A stretch of DNA of 64,000 bases from Deltaproteobacteria bacterium (GTDB lineage Bacteria; Myxococcota; XYA12-FULL-58-9). Shown piece by piece: positions 24,685 to 34,182 of the stretch (position 1 is its first letter; each line of letters starts with the position of its first letter). Under the pieces are notes generated by a model. The model did not search any database and was not told the origin of the DNA. It was given only the letters and a program-made list of their open reading frames with translations. The position numbers and the translations under genes are program-made. The DNA lies in contig JACRCV010000064.1 of NCBI GenBank assembly GCA_016218825.1, positions 62,001 to 126,000 on the forward strand, read 5' to 3'.

Positions 24685-25875
24685 TCACTCCATCCTGAAG
24701 TAATAGAACGGCTGGTCGCGTTCGTCGGCCTGGAAGACCGCCCGGATCCGGCGGGTGGCGTTCCCCACCCGCCCCTCGGCCTCGAGGCGATACCAGGTCG
24801 TGTCCTGGTTGTCGGTGAACACCTGACGCACCATCGCCGGATCAATCAGCGGCTCCAGACCGCTGCCGCTGATGAGACCGATGAGGGTCGCGACCTTCAG
24901 GACCGAGAAGGTGGCGGCCCCGAGCATGCGCATCTCCGCGATCGAGCGGAACAGCAACCCGGTGCCCGGGTGGTTGAAGAAGTCGACGAAGCTCACCCCG
25001 GGTCGGAAGCTCGCGATCAAGCCGATCACCAGCTCGTTGTCGGGCGCGGTCGCGAGCTCGATCTGCGTCGAGTTGGCGTACACCGTCACCAGGTCTTTCA
25101 AGACGTCGTACATCTCGTCGTCGACGCCGTGCACCATCTGCAACTCCGCCAGCGAGTCGAAGGGCGCGTTCTTGGCGTGGTACGCGTGCTTCAAGAAGGT
25201 GTAGTAGCGATCCTCGTCGCCTACCTGGTTGCCGGCCTGGATCTTGTCGCGGTCAATCCAGTCGGCGATGGCGCCGACGAGCTCGATCGGGTTCTCGGCG
25301 TGGGTGCCGTTCTTGTCGTCCTCTTGAAAGTGGCGCTCGAACGCCGGATTGCTCAACAGGCCGACGATCAAGGCGCTGACCGCCTTGTTGCCGGCGGGGT
25401 TCGCGAAGGCGTTCAGCGAGATCTTGGTGTGCTCGCTGTGGCTGCTCGCCGAGCACTCGCCGTTGAAGACGTTGCCCTCCTCGTCGCCGCCGCCCTTGGT
25501 GTCGCCGGCGTCGCTCGCTGCGACCTTGGTGATCGCGGACAACACCCCGCAGTCGATCGGCACCATCTCCAGCATCTGGCCCATCGACGGCAGCATCGCG
25601 GCGTCCATACCGAGGGCGCCCAGCATGCCGCCGATGGCGCTCGTCACCTGGCGGCCCTGGCGCAACAACATCGCCCGCAGCCGCAGAGCCGACAAGGCGT
25701 TGTACTCGGCCTGCAGGCTGTCGCGAGCGTTGATGGCCAGCTCCAGATCGACGCGGCTGTTGAACTGGAAGTCGGCGACCGTCGCCGTGACCAACGTCAG
25801 GGTCGACAGCACCACGAGGAGCGCGATGCCCCGCTCCCGCCGCGACCGCAAGGTGCGTGTGCCTAGTCGAGGCAT
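24685..25875 (-). CDS. gspK: Type II secretion system minor pseudopilin GspK
   Basis: The 396-residue protein starts at ATG 25875, overlapping the gspJ stop by 13 bases. A short basic leader ends RRERG and is followed by IALLVVLSTLTLVTATV, the hydrophobic pseudopilin helix; the Glu at +5 is absent, as is usual for GspK. The large periplasmic domain includes the helical core (GVDDEMYDVLKDLVTVY) and Cys/Asp-rich segments (SDAGDTKGGGDEEGN) that may bind calcium. GspK caps the pseudopilus tip with GspI and GspJ. The leader would be cut by the prepilin peptidase, whose gene is not in the window. Confidence 0.92.
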   Translation of the reverse strand: MPRLGTRTLRSRRERGIALLVVLSTLTLVTATVADFQFNSRVDLELAINARDSLQAEYNALSALRLRAMLLRQGRQVTSAIGGMLGALGMDAAMLPSMGQMLEMVPIDCGVLSAITKVAASDAGDTKGGGDEEGNVFNGECSASSHSEHTKISLNAFANPAGNKAVSALIVGLLSNPAFERHFQEDDKNGTHAENPIELVGAIADWIDRDKIQAGNQVGDEDRYYTFLKHAYHAKNAPFDSLAELQMVHGVDDEMYDVLKDLVTVYANSTQIELATAPDNELVIGLIASFRPGVSFVDFFNHPGTGLLFRSIAEMRMLGAATFSVLKVATLIGLISGSGLEPLIDPAMVRQVFTDNQDTTWYRLEAEGRVGNATRRIRAVFQADERDQPFYYFRME

Positions 25876-26567
25876 CGTGCAAACCCCGAGCCGGAGATCT
25901 GGAACCGCCTGCCCATGAAGACGCGCGTCTTGGTCACGAAGGTCTCGTCTTTGCCGTTCGGGTCGGCGGCCACCATCTTGATCGACACGAACATCGGCAG
26001 GCGGTCCCTCTTGTCGGAGCCGTCGGCGTCCCACTCGTCTTCCCAGCGGTCTTCCTTGGGATCGTAGAACTCGAACTCGATGCTCTTGACGTCTTCGGCG
26101 AGCACCTGCTCGACGCCGCCCTCGTCGGGCTCGTCGTCGATCGGCGCCTGCTCGCGGCGGATCAGGGCGTTCTTCTGCGGATCCTCGGGATCGCGCTCGA
26201 CGAAGTACGACAGCTCGTTCTGGTCCGACTCGTTGGCGTCGGCCCTGAGCTTGGTGTGGCCGAAGCTGGTGAAGTCGAGGCGGCCGCCGTTGCCGCCGCG
26301 TTTGCCCGCGAACATCGTCACGCTGTGCGCGTCCTCGCAGTCTTTGTGGTAGCTGACGAAGGCCATCGAGATCTCGGTGCTCATCCGCTGCAGCGCCTGC
26401 CGGATCTGATGGTAGCGGCCGGTGATGTGCATCGCGCGCTCGCGCGCGTCCACCGCTCGGGCGAAGGTGCCGTAGGCGACCGCGCCGATGAACCCGAGGA
26501 TGGTCACCGAGATCAACGCCTCCACCAACGTGAAGCCGGCGCTCGAGATCGTAGGCCCGCGGCTCAT
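25863..26567 (-). CDS. gspJ: Type II secretion system minor pseudopilin GspJ
   Basis: The 234-residue protein starts at ATG 26567 in an ATGA overlap with the gspI stop. The leader MSRGPTISSAG is followed by FTLVEALISVTILGFIGAVA, a perfect type III signal (Gly before Phe, Glu at +5). The globular domain contains the family's FYDPKEDRWEDEWDADG segment and a charged insertion (DANESDQNELSYFVERDPED). GspJ forms the tip complex of the pseudopilus with GspI and GspK. Confidence 0.92.
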   Translation of the reverse strand: MSRGPTISSAGFTLVEALISVTILGFIGAVAYGTFARAVDARERAMHITGRYHQIRQALQRMSTEISMAFVSYHKDCEDAHSVTMFAGKRGGNGGRLDFTSFGHTKLRADANESDQNELSYFVERDPEDPQKNALIRREQAPIDDEPDEGGVEQVLAEDVKSIEFEFYDPKEDRWEDEWDADGSDKRDRLPMFVSIKMVAADPNGKDETFVTKTRVFMGRRFQISGSGFARCLD

Positions 26568-27127
26568 GGGGGCGGCGCCTTGCCGGGGTTGAAGGGATCG
26601 ACCGCCTGCACCCCCAGGTCCTCGCGGGTCAAGAGGGCGCGCACCGTCATCGACTCGTGGAACTTGCCGTCCGGCCAGGTGACGGTGAGCTCGGCCAGGC
26701 GCAGCGACTTGCTGATCTGATCGAGCAGCGACTCGATCGGTCCACCCAAGCCCGAGAGCATGTCCTCGCAGCCGGCGCCCGCCGCTTCCTTGTCGCCCTT
26801 GTCGTCGCCGAAGCCGGAGCACAGGGAGCTGAGCGCCGACAGGTCGAGCTCGACCTCGCTGAGCCGGTACTTCCACTTGTAGTCGGCGTGGCCCTCCTCG
26901 GTGAAGTCGCCGTCCTCGTTGACCTCGTTCAACGTGAAGCCCTCGTCGAAGAGCTTCCGCTCGATGTCGACCATCTTGGCGCGCGCCAGGATCGAGGCGA
27001 CGGTCAGGCCGCGCGCCTTGTCGGCGTTGTGCAGGCTCGACACCTGGGCCTCGAGCAGCACCGCGATGCTCATCGCGAAGATCGTCAGCGCGATCGCGAC
27101 CTCGATCAGCGTGAAGCCACGGCTCAC
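26564..27127 (-). CDS. gspI: Type II secretion system minor pseudopilin GspI
   Basis: The 187-residue protein starts at GTG 27127, overlapping the gspH stop (GTGA). The leader is only four residues (MSRG) before FTLIEVAIALTIFAMSIAVL, with Glu at +5. A Cys-containing acidic insertion (SGFGDDKGDKEAAGAGCEDM) lies in the middle of the globular domain, making it longer than classical GspI (about 120-130). LRLAELTVTWPDGKFHESMT near the C-terminus matches the family's final strands. Confidence 0.92.
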   Translation of the reverse strand: MSRGFTLIEVAIALTIFAMSIAVLLEAQVSSLHNADKARGLTVASILARAKMVDIERKLFDEGFTLNEVNEDGDFTEEGHADYKWKYRLSEVELDLSALSSLCSGFGDDKGDKEAAGAGCEDMLSGLGGPIESLLDQISKSLRLAELTVTWPDGKFHESMTVRALLTREDLGVQAVDPFNPGKAPPP

Positions 27128-27861
27128 TTGGGCGGCTCCAGGTATTCGGGCACCACCGCGGTGCTGCCGGTCAAGGCGTGCACCCGCACCGAGAACACCG
27201 CGCCGTCGGCGTTGGTCAGGTGAATCACGGCGTCCTGGGTGTAGCCGCTCGGAAAGAAGTAGAGGTAGGCGGTGCCCTCTTTGATCGGGTCACCCATGCC
27301 CCGGATCCAGACGTCCAAGAGCCGGACCTCCTCGCCGAGCGGCAGATCGTGCTCCGCCGACGAGAAGGTGGCCGCCGCCTCATGATCGATCTGCTTCGAC
27401 AAGCCCATCAACGCCTGCAACGCCGACGGCGGTCCGTCGTCGGCCGGCTCGTCGTCGTGGTCCCGGTCGTCGGCCTCGGGCTTGGCGCCGGCACCCAGCA
27501 GCAGCCCGCTGAGGCTCGGCCCGACACCGTTCGCCGCTCCGGCGAGCGCGGCGCCGCGCTGCAACGGCTTCTGGTCGTCGTCGAAGCTCAACAACGCCGC
27601 GGTCTTTTCGACTTGAATGACCGGCTTGTCGAAGGACAGCACCAGGCGGTAGGTCTGGCCGGAGAGCGCCGCGCCGTCGTACGAGGCGCGCACCGTGCCG
27701 GCGAGCTGCCCGGCGACGCGGCGGAGCTCGGCGCCCGCCGAGCCCCAGTTCACGAGGACGACGCCGACCGCGAGCGCGAGCACCGCGACCGTGATCGCCG
27801 CTTCGACGAGGGTGAAGCCGGCGGCCTTGGAGTGACCGCTATCGCGCGTCCGACCGCTCAT
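27124..27861 (-). CDS. gspH: Type II secretion system minor pseudopilin GspH
   Basis: The 245-residue protein starts at ATG 27861. The leader MSGRTRDSGHSKAAG is followed by FTLVEAAITVAVLALAVGVV with Glu at +5. The globular part has a long hydrophilic insertion (KPEADDRDHDDEPADDGPPS), so it exceeds classical GspH (150-190). It shares the position of gspH between gspG and gspI. GspH is a minor pseudopilin, thought to link the tip complex to the GspG shaft. The longer upstream frame overlaps gspG and was not used. Confidence 0.88.
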   Translation of the reverse strand: MSGRTRDSGHSKAAGFTLVEAAITVAVLALAVGVVLVNWGSAGAELRRVAGQLAGTVRASYDGAALSGQTYRLVLSFDKPVIQVEKTAALLSFDDDQKPLQRGAALAGAANGVGPSLSGLLLGAGAKPEADDRDHDDEPADDGPPSALQALMGLSKQIDHEAAATFSSAEHDLPLGEEVRLLDVWIRGMGDPIKEGTAYLYFFPSGYTQDAVIHLTNADGAVFSVRVHALTGSTAVVPEYLEPPK

Positions 27862-27878
27862 GCGTGACTTTCGCCTCT

Positions 27879-28370
27879 TCACTGCTCCTGTTTGTTGGCG
27901 TCGAGGGACTGCCAGCTGGTGACGTCGTCGCCGCCGCCCTGGACCCCGTCCGGGCCGTAGCTCATCAGGTCGAACGCGCTCGGGGTGTTGCTGCCGGGGT
28001 AGATGTAGACGTAGTCGTTGCCCCACGGGTCTTGCGGGATCGAGTTCATGAACGGTCGCTCGTTGCCGCGCGGCGACACCAGCGCCTGCAGCCCTTCACC
28101 GGTGGTCGGGTAATGGCGCAGCGACAGCTTGTAGAGCTCGAGGGCTTCGCCGATCTGCTTGATCTGGGTGAAGGCGAGCTTCTTGCGCGCCTCCTCCAGA
28201 CGGTTCAAGACCGCCACCGACACCACGCTCGCGACCAGCGAGATGATGACCACCACGACCATGACCTCGACGAGGGTCATGCCGCGCTCGACGACGCCGC
28301 GCGCCGGCCGGCGCTCCCGGGTCAGCAGGCGGTGGAGTAGCTGTTGCAGATGATGGTTGAACATTCGCAT
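27879..28370 (-). CDS. gspG: Type II secretion system major pseudopilin GspG
   Basis: The 163-residue protein is the main shaft pseudopilin. After the cleavage site (VVERG, then MTLVEVMVVVVIISLVASVV, Glu at +5) come the family motifs KLAFTQIKQIGEALELYKLS, YPTTGEGLQALVSP and QDPWGNDYVY with the calcium-site segment SAFDLMSYGPDG. I chose ATG 28370 because AAGGAG lies seven bases upstream. This gives a leader of 30 residues before cleavage, much longer than the usual 6-10; ATG 28364 is the only other start near. Confidence 0.95.
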   Translation of the reverse strand: MRMFNHHLQQLLHRLLTRERRPARGVVERGMTLVEVMVVVVIISLVASVVSVAVLNRLEEARKKLAFTQIKQIGEALELYKLSLRHYPTTGEGLQALVSPRGNERPFMNSIPQDPWGNDYVYIYPGSNTPSAFDLMSYGPDGVQGGGDDVTSWQSLDANKQEQ

Positions 28371-28386
28371 CGGCGGGCTCCTTGAT

Positions 28387-29616
28387 TCACGCAAACGAGC
28401 TGATTTGCAGCATCGGTAGAAGGATGGAAAAGACGATGAACGCGACGACGACACCCAAGAAGATGATCATGACCGGCTCGAGGATGCTGGTGAGCGCCCG
28501 GAGGCGCGCGTCGACCTGCACCTCGTAGGCGTGCGCGACGTTGTTGAGCATCTCTTCGAGCTGCCCCGACTTCTCGCCCACCGCGATCATGTGGACGACG
28601 ATCGGCGGAAACTCGCCGGAGCGCTTGAAGGGCGCGGCGATGGTCTCGCCCTCTTTGACGCAGTCGCGCGCGGTGTCGATGACACCAGCGAGCACGGTGT
28701 TCTGCACCACGTTCTTGACGATGTCGAAGGCGGTGAGCACCGGCACCCCGGCGCCGAGCAGGGTCGCGAGGGTCTTCGAGAACCGGGTCACCGCGATCAT
28801 CCGCACCAGCGAGCCGAACACCGGCACCTTGAGCACGAACCGGTCCCACCACGGCCGGCCGCGCTCGCTGTGGATGAAGCGGTTGAAGCCGACGATGGCG
28901 AGGATGAAGGTCGGCAGGGCGACGAACCAGTAGTCCTTGGCGAAGGCGCTGATGAGGATCAACGCCTGGGTCGGCAGCGGCAACACCGCGTTCTTCTGCG
29001 CCTCGAAGATCTTGGTGATCTTCGGGATCACGAAGGTGAACAACACCCCGGTCACCGCCGCCGCCATGCACATCATGATGATCGGATAGAACATGGTCGC
29101 GAAGATCTTGGAGCGCAGCTCCGCCTGGCTCTCGGTGAAGTCGGCGAGGCGGTTCAAGACGATGTCGAGCGCCCCCGAGGTCTCGCCGGCGCGCACCATG
29201 TTGACGAACAGGCCGGAGAAGATCTTGGGGTAGGTGCCGAGCGAATCGCCGAAGCCGGCGCCCTCGTTGACCCGCTGCTTGACGTCGGACCACACCGCCC
29301 GGAAGTGCTCGTGCTCGAGCTGCTCGACGAGCGCCCCCAAGGCGTCGACCAGCGGGATGCCGGCGCCGACCAAGGTCGCGAGCTGCCGGGTCGCGACCGC
29401 GAGCTCCTGCGACGACACCCGCTCGGCGAACAGCTTGATCTCGAGCTTCTTGCTGCCGGTGTCCTTCTTGGTCGCCGGACCGGTCTCCCGGAGCTCGGTG
29501 ACGAAGACGCCGTCGCGGCGCAGCACCAGCTTGATGGCCTTGTCGTTGTCGGCGTCCTTGGTGCCCGACACCACCCGCCCTTGGGCGTTGTAACCTTTGT
29601 AGGCAAAGACCGGCAT
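28387..29616 (-). CDS. gspF: Type II secretion system inner-membrane protein GspF
   Basis: The 409-residue protein has the two repeated cytoplasmic GspF domains and three membrane helices: about 170-195 (FYPIIMMCMAAAVTGVLFTF), 220-245 and 375-400 (EPVMIIFLGVVVAFIVFSIL). Motifs include MPVFAYKGYNAQGRVVSGTK at the start, RQLATLVGAGIPLVDALGAL and the repeat TLATLLGAGVPVLTAFDIVK. GspF is the central platform protein that passes ATPase motion to the pseudopilus. ATG 29616 shares one base with the gspE stop (TGATG). Confidence 0.95.
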   Translation of the reverse strand: MPVFAYKGYNAQGRVVSGTKDADNDKAIKLVLRRDGVFVTELRETGPATKKDTGSKKLEIKLFAERVSSQELAVATRQLATLVGAGIPLVDALGALVEQLEHEHFRAVWSDVKQRVNEGAGFGDSLGTYPKIFSGLFVNMVRAGETSGALDIVLNRLADFTESQAELRSKIFATMFYPIIMMCMAAAVTGVLFTFVIPKITKIFEAQKNAVLPLPTQALILISAFAKDYWFVALPTFILAIVGFNRFIHSERGRPWWDRFVLKVPVFGSLVRMIAVTRFSKTLATLLGAGVPVLTAFDIVKNVVQNTVLAGVIDTARDCVKEGETIAAPFKRSGEFPPIVVHMIAVGEKSGQLEEMLNNVAHAYEVQVDARLRALTSILEPVMIIFLGVVVAFIVFSILLPMLQISSFA

Positions 29617-31352
29617 CAGGCCGCGTCCTCGGAGGTCACGCGCAGCACCTCGGCGCTCGAGGTGATACCGGCCAGCACCTTGCGGGCCCCGTCCTCGCGC
29701 AAGGTCCGCATCCCCTGCGCCTGCGCCTTGCGCTTGATCGTCGTCGAGTCGACGTTTTGCAGGATCAGCTGCCGGATGTCGTCCGACGGCAGCATCATCT
29801 CGTAGATCCCGGTGCGCCCGAGGTAGCCGGTGTTGAAGCACGACGCGCAGCCGCGACCGCGCCACAGCTTTGGCATCGGCCCGACCATCTCCGGGCTCAG
29901 GCCGAGGTTGCGGATCTCCTCGGTGGTCGCGGTGTAGGACTCCTTGCAGTCCGAGCACAAGGTGCGCACCAGGCGCTGCGCCAGAATGCCGATGATCGAC
30001 GACGCGACGAGGAAAGGCTCGACCCCCATGTCGACCAGACGGGTGATGGCGCCGGGGGCGTCGTTGGTGTGCACGGTCGACAGCACCAGGTGGCCGGTGA
30101 GCGCCGCCTGGATCGCGATCTCGGCGGTCTCGACGTCGCGGACCTCGCCGACCATGATGACGTCCGGATCGTGGCGCAAGAACGAGCGCAGGCCGCTCGC
30201 GAAGGTCAGCTGGATCTTCGGGCTGATCTGCGTCTGGCTGATGCCCTCGAGCTGGTACTCCACCGGATCCTCGATCGTCAGGATGTTCAAGTCCGGGCGG
30301 TTGATGACCGAGAGCGCCGCATACAGCGTCGTGGTCTTGCCGGAGCCGGTCGGCCCGGTGACCAGGATGATGCCGTGGCTGCGCTCGATCAGCTGGTTCA
30401 TCGTCACCAGATGGTCGGGCGAGAACCCGAGGTCGGTGAGATCGAGGATGACGTTGGAGCGGTCGAGCAAGCGCATCGTGATCCGCTCGCCGTAGGTGGT
30501 CGGGGCGCTGGCGACGCGGATGTCGATGTCCTTGCCGGCGATGCGGATGCGGATGCGGCCGTCCTGCGGCAGACGCTTCTCGGCGATGTTCAGCCCCGCC
30601 TGGATCTTGACGCGGCTGATGATCGACGCCTGCAGCTTCTTCGGCGGCCGGATCTTTTCGTAGAGGATGCCGTCGATGCGGAAGCGCACCACCAGATCGC
30701 GCTCCCCGGGCTCGATGTGGATGTCGGAGGCGTGCTCCTTGACCGCTTGCGAGATCAAGGAGTTCACCAGGCGGATGATCGGCGCCTCGTCCTCGGCGTC
30801 GAGCAGGTCGACCGCCTCCTCGATGTCCTGCGCGAAGCTGTCGAGGTTCTCGTCGGCGAGCTCGTCCATCGCCGCGGCGGCGTGCGCCGAGCCGCGGTCG
30901 TAGGCCTTGTTGATCGCGTTGATGACGGTGTCGCTGGTCGCGAGCTCGAGCTCGACCGGGGCGCTCAAGAGCACGCCGATGTCGTCCACCGGGCCGACCT
31001 GTAGCGGATCGGCGCAGGCGACCCGCACCACGCCGTCGTCCCGCTGCCCGAGCGGCACCAGGCGATACTGCTTGGCGAAGTTGATCGGCACCTTGGTGAT
31101 CAGCTCGTCGGGGATCGCGCGGTCGTCGATCTTGTCGATCAGCGGCAGGTCGAGCTGCTCCGCGAGCGCCTTGACCAGATCCTCTTCGGAGAGCAGCTTC
31201 TGGCCGACCAACACTTCGCCCAAGCGGCCGCCGCGCTCGCTCTGGGTCGCGAGCGCCGCCGCCAACGACTCGGGGGTGACGCTGCCGCGGCGGAGCAAGA
31301 TCTCGCCGAGCTTCTCGTCACCGAACTGCGCCTGTGCGCTGCTCGCCACCAT
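29616..31352 (-). CDS. gspE: Type II secretion system ATPase GspE
   Basis: The 578-residue ATPase drives pseudopilus assembly from the cytoplasmic side. The N-terminal region has two MshEN-type motifs (KLGEILLRRGSVTPESLAAA and RLGEVLVGQKLLSEEDLVKA), a known cyclic-di-GMP-binding pattern. The C-terminal motor has Walker A GPTGSGKTTTLYA, Asp box LTIEDPVEYQLEG, Walker B DPDVIMVGEVRD, His box LSTVHTNDA and a zinc site of paired CxxC (CSDC and CASC). gspE overlaps gspF by one base and follows gspD after three bases. Cyclic-di-GMP control is inferred from the motifs only. Confidence 0.95.
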   Translation of the reverse strand: MVASSAQAQFGDEKLGEILLRRGSVTPESLAAALATQSERGGRLGEVLVGQKLLSEEDLVKALAEQLDLPLIDKIDDRAIPDELITKVPINFAKQYRLVPLGQRDDGVVRVACADPLQVGPVDDIGVLLSAPVELELATSDTVINAINKAYDRGSAHAAAAMDELADENLDSFAQDIEEAVDLLDAEDEAPIIRLVNSLISQAVKEHASDIHIEPGERDLVVRFRIDGILYEKIRPPKKLQASIISRVKIQAGLNIAEKRLPQDGRIRIRIAGKDIDIRVASAPTTYGERITMRLLDRSNVILDLTDLGFSPDHLVTMNQLIERSHGIILVTGPTGSGKTTTLYAALSVINRPDLNILTIEDPVEYQLEGISQTQISPKIQLTFASGLRSFLRHDPDVIMVGEVRDVETAEIAIQAALTGHLVLSTVHTNDAPGAITRLVDMGVEPFLVASSIIGILAQRLVRTLCSDCKESYTATTEEIRNLGLSPEMVGPMPKLWRGRGCASCFNTGYLGRTGIYEMMLPSDDIRQLILQNVDSTTIKRKAQAQGMRTLREDGARKVLAGITSSAEVLRVTSEDAA

Positions 31353-31355
31353 GGC

Positions 31356-34178
31356 TCAATCGGCTCCCTCGGGCTGCACCGGCGGCGGCTCGATGTCCGT
31401 CGGCGGCAAGACCGGTGCCGGCGCCGGCGTCACCTCGGGCGGCACGACGATCGAGTCGGGCTCCGCCTCCGTGGCCGGCGCGAGCTCGTCCGCCGCGACC
31501 CCGTCGGGTTGGATCAAGATCTCGCCGGCGTCGCCGCTGCCGCCGTTCTCCACCTTGGACTGCTCGCGTTTCAGCGCCGTGGCGAGCCGCGCCAACGGCC
31601 CGCTCTTGCGGTTGAAGTCGACGTAGGCCCGATACTCGGGGCGGTTGCCGTAGAACTCGGCGGCAAACTCGTCGTACTCGGCCATCTTGCGCTCGAAGAT
31701 CCGCTGGAAGTCCGAGCGGTCGTGAATGATGTAGGGGGTCAACACCAAGAGGAGATTGACCTTCTCGATGTCGGTGGAGCGCTGCTTGAAGAGCCAGCCG
31801 ATGAGCGGCAGGTCGCCCAAGATCGGGATCTTGCTCTCGGAGTCGCGCACCCGGTCGCGCATCAAGCCGGAGAGCACCACGGTCTCCTGGTCGTCGACGA
31901 CCACGGTGGTCTTGGTCGAGCGGTTCGCGGTGATCGGGGTGTCGGTGCTCTCGTCCTTGCCGACCACGTCCTCCACCTGCTGATCGATCTTCAGGCGCAC
32001 CTTGTCGCGCTCGTTGATCTGCGGGGTCAAGGTCAGCTTCAACGACACGTCGATGCGGTCGACCGAGGAGAACATGTTCCCGAGCAGCTGGGACGCCGCG
32101 CCGGCATTGAAGCCGCCGAGATTGCCGCCGACGCCGCCGGCGCCGCCGACCCCACCGACCGCCGGGAAGCCGCCGAGGCCGGGCATGCTGGTGCCGCGAC
32201 GAAACGGGATCTTCTGCCCGACCTCGATCGACGCCTCTTCGTTGTCGGTGGTGAGCACGTGCGGCGTCGACAAGATCTGGGCCGTCGACGACGACTGCAG
32301 CGCCTTCAAGATCACGCCGAAGCTCGGGATGCTGACGTTCTCGTCGCCGATCTTGAAGCTGATCCCCTTGCCGATGATCCCGGCCACCGAGCCGCCCGCG
32401 ACCCCGAGCAGCGCCGCCGGGCTGGCGAGCGCCCCGAGCGTCGGGCTGGTGCCGTTCGAGCTCTGCGCGCTCTGCAAGAAGCCCAAGGTGCCGTCACCGC
32501 CCAATTTGCTCCCGAGGTCGTTCTCCGAGAAGCGCATCGGCGTGTGCCAGTTGAGGCCGAACTTGTCGGAGTCGGTGACCGTCACCTCGAGGATCGCGGC
32601 CTCGACGTAGACCTGACGCCGTGGCACGTCGAGCTTCTCGATGATCTTGCGCAACGCGGTGAAGTCCCGGCCGCTCGACATGATGAGCAACGAGTTCGTC
32701 GACTTGTCCGCGGTGACCTTCACCTCGCCCTCGAACAACGACGCCGACTCGGCGCCCTTCGCGGCCGGCTGACCACCGGGGGCCCCGGGAGCGCCGCCGG
32801 CGCGGCCGGCCTTCTTGTTCGGCTGGCCCTGCGCCAGAGACGACAACGTGCTCGACAGCTCCTCGGCGTCGGCGTTCTCGAGATAGTAGACGTGCACCCG
32901 GCCGGTGCCGTCGCCGGTCGGGACGTCGAGCTTGGCGATCAGGCGCTTGATGGCGTCGAAGCTGCGGCGGTTCGCCTTGATGATGAGCTGGTTGGTGCGA
33001 TCGTCGGGCACGATCTTCGAGATGCTGACGTCGGCGGTCTCGTCGCTGCCGGGCGGCGCGCCGCCGGGCATGTCGGGTTGCGGCGGCTCGCCGGCCTTGC
33101 CGGTCGGTCTCGGCGGTCGCATCGGTCCGGGCCCGCCGGGCTTGGCGGCGCCCGCGGCGCCACCGGCCTTGACGTCGAACACCTGGGTGAGCTTGTCGGC
33201 GATCTCGGTCGCCACCGCGTACTTGATCTGCACGATCTGGAGCTCGTCCTCGAACCCGGGCACGTCGAGGGCGTCGATGATCCGCCGCACCCGCGCCAGG
33301 TTCGGCGCGTACTCGCTGATGATCAAGGCGTTCGAGGGCTGAAAGACGGTGATCTCGCCCTCTTTGCTGATCAGCGACTTCAACACCGGGTTCAGCACGT
33401 TCGAATCCACGTACTTCAGGTGCAAGAGCAGCGTCACCATCTGGTCGGCGTACTTCGGACACTCCTCGTCGTCGTCGCCGATGCAGGTGGGGATCGGGGA
33501 CTTGATGCCGTCCTTGGACTCGACCAGCTTGTAGAACTTGCCGGAGCGCACGATGGTGATGCCGTTGACCTCGAGGGCGACCAGAAACACCTGGTAGGCC
33601 TCGGCCGCCGTGATCTTGGTCGGCGACAAGATCGTGATCCGCTGGCCCTTGATCTTCTCCGGGATGATGAAGTTTCGCTGCGTCAGGTTGGAGATCGCCT
33701 TCACCACGTCGGCGATCTCGGCCTTCGAGAACTCGAAGCTGAACTTGCCCTTCTTGGCGCGGGCCGCAAAGTCGATCTCGCTCTCGGGCTTCTCGGCAGC
33801 AGCGGCGCCTTGCGGCAGGCTCGGGGGCTGACCGGGAGACGGCGGCACCGGCAACGGCGGCCGGGGCGTCGGGTTCGGGGCCGGGCTCGGCGTCGGGCTC
33901 GGGGGAGGACGTTCACCCGGCTTGCCCTCCGAACCGCCGCTCTGGGCTTCTTCTTCCGCGGCCTGCCCGGCCAGCGGATGACGCTTCAGCGACGCCTTCA
34001 TCGCGTCGCGCGCCATGAAGCGACGCGGCCCGGGAGGCGGCGGTCGCGCCTCGCCCTCTTCCTGGGCCAGGTACCATCTCGAGCTCGAGGCCTCGTCCAC
34101 GAGCACCGGCGGCCGCGCGCCCGACGACGGTGGCGACGAGGCGGCGAGCAACGACAGCACAGCGGACGCGAACACCAT
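31356..34178 (-). CDS. gspD: Type II secretion system secretin GspD
   Basis: The 940-residue outer-membrane channel protein has a signal peptide (FASAVLSLLAASSPPSSGA), a Pro/Glu-rich linker of about 120 residues not typical of the family, N0 (about 140-220: SFEFSKAEIADVVKAISNLT), N1-N3 repeats (about 230-530, with Gly/Pro-rich loops) and the secretin core (VEVGQKIPFRRGT and VVDDQETVVLSGLMRDRV). The tail is Pro-rich and acidic. GspD forms a ring of about 15 subunits through which folded proteins leave. It lacks a lipobox, and no pilotin gene is recognised nearby. Confidence 0.95.
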   Translation of the reverse strand: MVFASAVLSLLAASSPPSSGARPPVLVDEASSSRWYLAQEEGEARPPPPGPRRFMARDAMKASLKRHPLAGQAAEEEAQSGGSEGKPGERPPPSPTPSPAPNPTPRPPLPVPPSPGQPPSLPQGAAAAEKPESEIDFAARAKKGKFSFEFSKAEIADVVKAISNLTQRNFIIPEKIKGQRITILSPTKITAAEAYQVFLVALEVNGITIVRSGKFYKLVESKDGIKSPIPTCIGDDDEECPKYADQMVTLLLHLKYVDSNVLNPVLKSLISKEGEITVFQPSNALIISEYAPNLARVRRIIDALDVPGFEDELQIVQIKYAVATEIADKLTQVFDVKAGGAAGAAKPGGPGPMRPPRPTGKAGEPPQPDMPGGAPPGSDETADVSISKIVPDDRTNQLIIKANRRSFDAIKRLIAKLDVPTGDGTGRVHVYYLENADAEELSSTLSSLAQGQPNKKAGRAGGAPGAPGGQPAAKGAESASLFEGEVKVTADKSTNSLLIMSSGRDFTALRKIIEKLDVPRRQVYVEAAILEVTVTDSDKFGLNWHTPMRFSENDLGSKLGGDGTLGFLQSAQSSNGTSPTLGALASPAALLGVAGGSVAGIIGKGISFKIGDENVSIPSFGVILKALQSSSTAQILSTPHVLTTDNEEASIEVGQKIPFRRGTSMPGLGGFPAVGGVGGAGGVGGNLGGFNAGAASQLLGNMFSSVDRIDVSLKLTLTPQINERDKVRLKIDQQVEDVVGKDESTDTPITANRSTKTTVVVDDQETVVLSGLMRDRVRDSESKIPILGDLPLIGWLFKQRSTDIEKVNLLLVLTPYIIHDRSDFQRIFERKMAEYDEFAAEFYGNRPEYRAYVDFNRKSGPLARLATALKREQSKVENGGSGDAGEILIQPDGVAADELAPATEAEPDSIVVPPEVTPAPAPVLPPTDIEPPPVQPEGAD

Positions 34179-34182
34179 GAGC

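Noticed and set aside
23218-25866. Very long plus-strand open frame (882 residues) opposite gspL and gspK
   Set aside because: Composition is His/Arg/Asp/Gly shadow typical of antisense frames in GC-rich DNA; it lies opposite two clear T2SS genes. The same holds for long frames opposite gspD (31509-34406), gspE, the FHA genes and 40083-42887.
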